A stretch of 21,489 nucleotides of DNA from contig WION01000751.1 in the NCBI GenBank assembly GCA_015039365.1, positions 1 through 21,489 of the forward strand, in the 5' to 3' direction. The position numbers were made by a program, and so were the translations under genes. Below the pieces are notes generated by a model that worked only from the letters and a program-made list of their open reading frames with translations, searched no databases and was not told where the DNA came from. Numbering within the stretch: the stretch's first letter is position 1; every line of letters starts with the position of its first letter. Shown in pieces: positions 21,154-21,489 of this stretch. Source of the DNA: Amanita rubescens. Its lineage: Eukaryota; Basidiomycota; Agaricomycetes; Agaricales; Amanitaceae.

Positions 21154-21489
21154 ATGAACTTCTTCGACACTTACGAATTATCCACCCCTGCGAGCTCCAG
21201 TCAACCCCAACAGAGTCTCAACGAAGAGGTTACCGATGTTATAGGACAGTTTGGGCGATTTTGGGGAACGTTTAGGAAGCAGGTACGATCGGTAGACCGG
21301 ACGTGCCTTGAGACATTCACGGTATACAGAGTCAGACAGCACTGGAAATTGCCAGGAGGGACCTGGGTGGCGTTGTCAGCCAAGCCCAAAGGGAAATCAA
21401 CAAGCTGACCACGAGCGAACAGCCTCAAGTCGATATAGCAGAAGGCGAAAGCGACAGAAGATCTATCACCCCCACTGAACCACGAAACA
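21154..21489 (+). CDS. Probable BSD-domain protein, N-terminal part
   Basis: The gene runs off the window. Exon 1 (21154-21282) encodes MNFFDTYELSTPASSSQPQQ, a conserved-looking helix (EEVTDVIGQFGRFWGTFRKQ), then a 47-nt intron (21283-21329, GTACGA...ATACAG) and exon 2 from 21330 (SQTALEIARRDLGGVVSQAQ, REINKLTT) followed by acidic sequence. This N-terminal pattern resembles fungal SYAP1/Dos2-like proteins that carry a BSD domain further on; the BSD domain itself is not in the window, so the name is tentative. It follows CPA1 in the same direction after about 180 bp. Confidence 0.7.

Overview
The window looks like nuclear DNA of a basidiomycete fungus, most likely a mushroom-forming Agaricomycete. 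Nearly every gene is split by many 44-70 bp GT-AG introns with CTRAY-like branch sites, genes are closely packed on both strands, and the proteins resemble basidiomycete housekeeping proteins. There are no operons. Continuous ORFs are mostly single exons, so the gene models here were built by hand from splice sites and family conservation.

Layout. 1-662: a possible non-autonomous transposon with 15-bp terminal inverted repeats enclosing two tRNA-like sequences that face each other. 669-729: a strong hairpin. 1280-2173 (-): ribosomal protein uS7 (RPS5). 2671-3954 (-): a protein with an RRM-like start and a TPR-like region. 4095-5024 (+) and 5985-6965 (+): two paralogous secreted, probably GPI-anchored proteins. 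7120-7620 (-): LSM2. 7886-8812 (-): ribosomal protein eS8 (RPS8). 9245-11385 (-): UDP-glucose pyrophosphorylase in 13 exons. 12772-14566 (-): a Ted1/Cdc1/PGAP5-type metallophosphoesterase. 14700-15037 (-): a tiny membrane protein, probably a respiratory complex I accessory subunit. 15108-18930 (+): a large charged, probably nuclear protein with a ubiquitin-like N-terminus and a zinc knuckle. 19601-20976 (+): small subunit of arginine-specific carbamoyl-phosphate synthase (CPA1), with two single-base frame problems. 21154 to the window end (+): start of a probable BSD-domain protein.

The main structural event is a direct tandem segmental duplication. Copy 1 (about 3956-5912) and copy 2 (about 5913-8137) both carry the GPI-protein gene, LSM2 and the 3' part of RPS8. 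In copy 1 the LSM2 and RPS8 passengers have decayed into pseudogene fragments, while the GPI-protein gene is open in both copies. Copy 2 has lost the proximal promoter block, including the TATA-like run, that precedes the copy-1 gene, so the paralogs may be expressed differently.

Functionally the window is a housekeeping neighbourhood: translation (uS7, eS8), RNA processing (LSM2), sugar-nucleotide supply for cell walls (UGP1), GPI-anchor remodelling (Ted1-like), respiration, and arginine synthesis (CPA1). I see no defence system, biosynthetic cluster, CRISPR array or viral element. The least explained items are the terminal element with its tRNA-like pair, the duplication and its divergent fates, the unrecognised RRM/TPR-like and zinc-knuckle proteins, and the CPA1 frame breaks.
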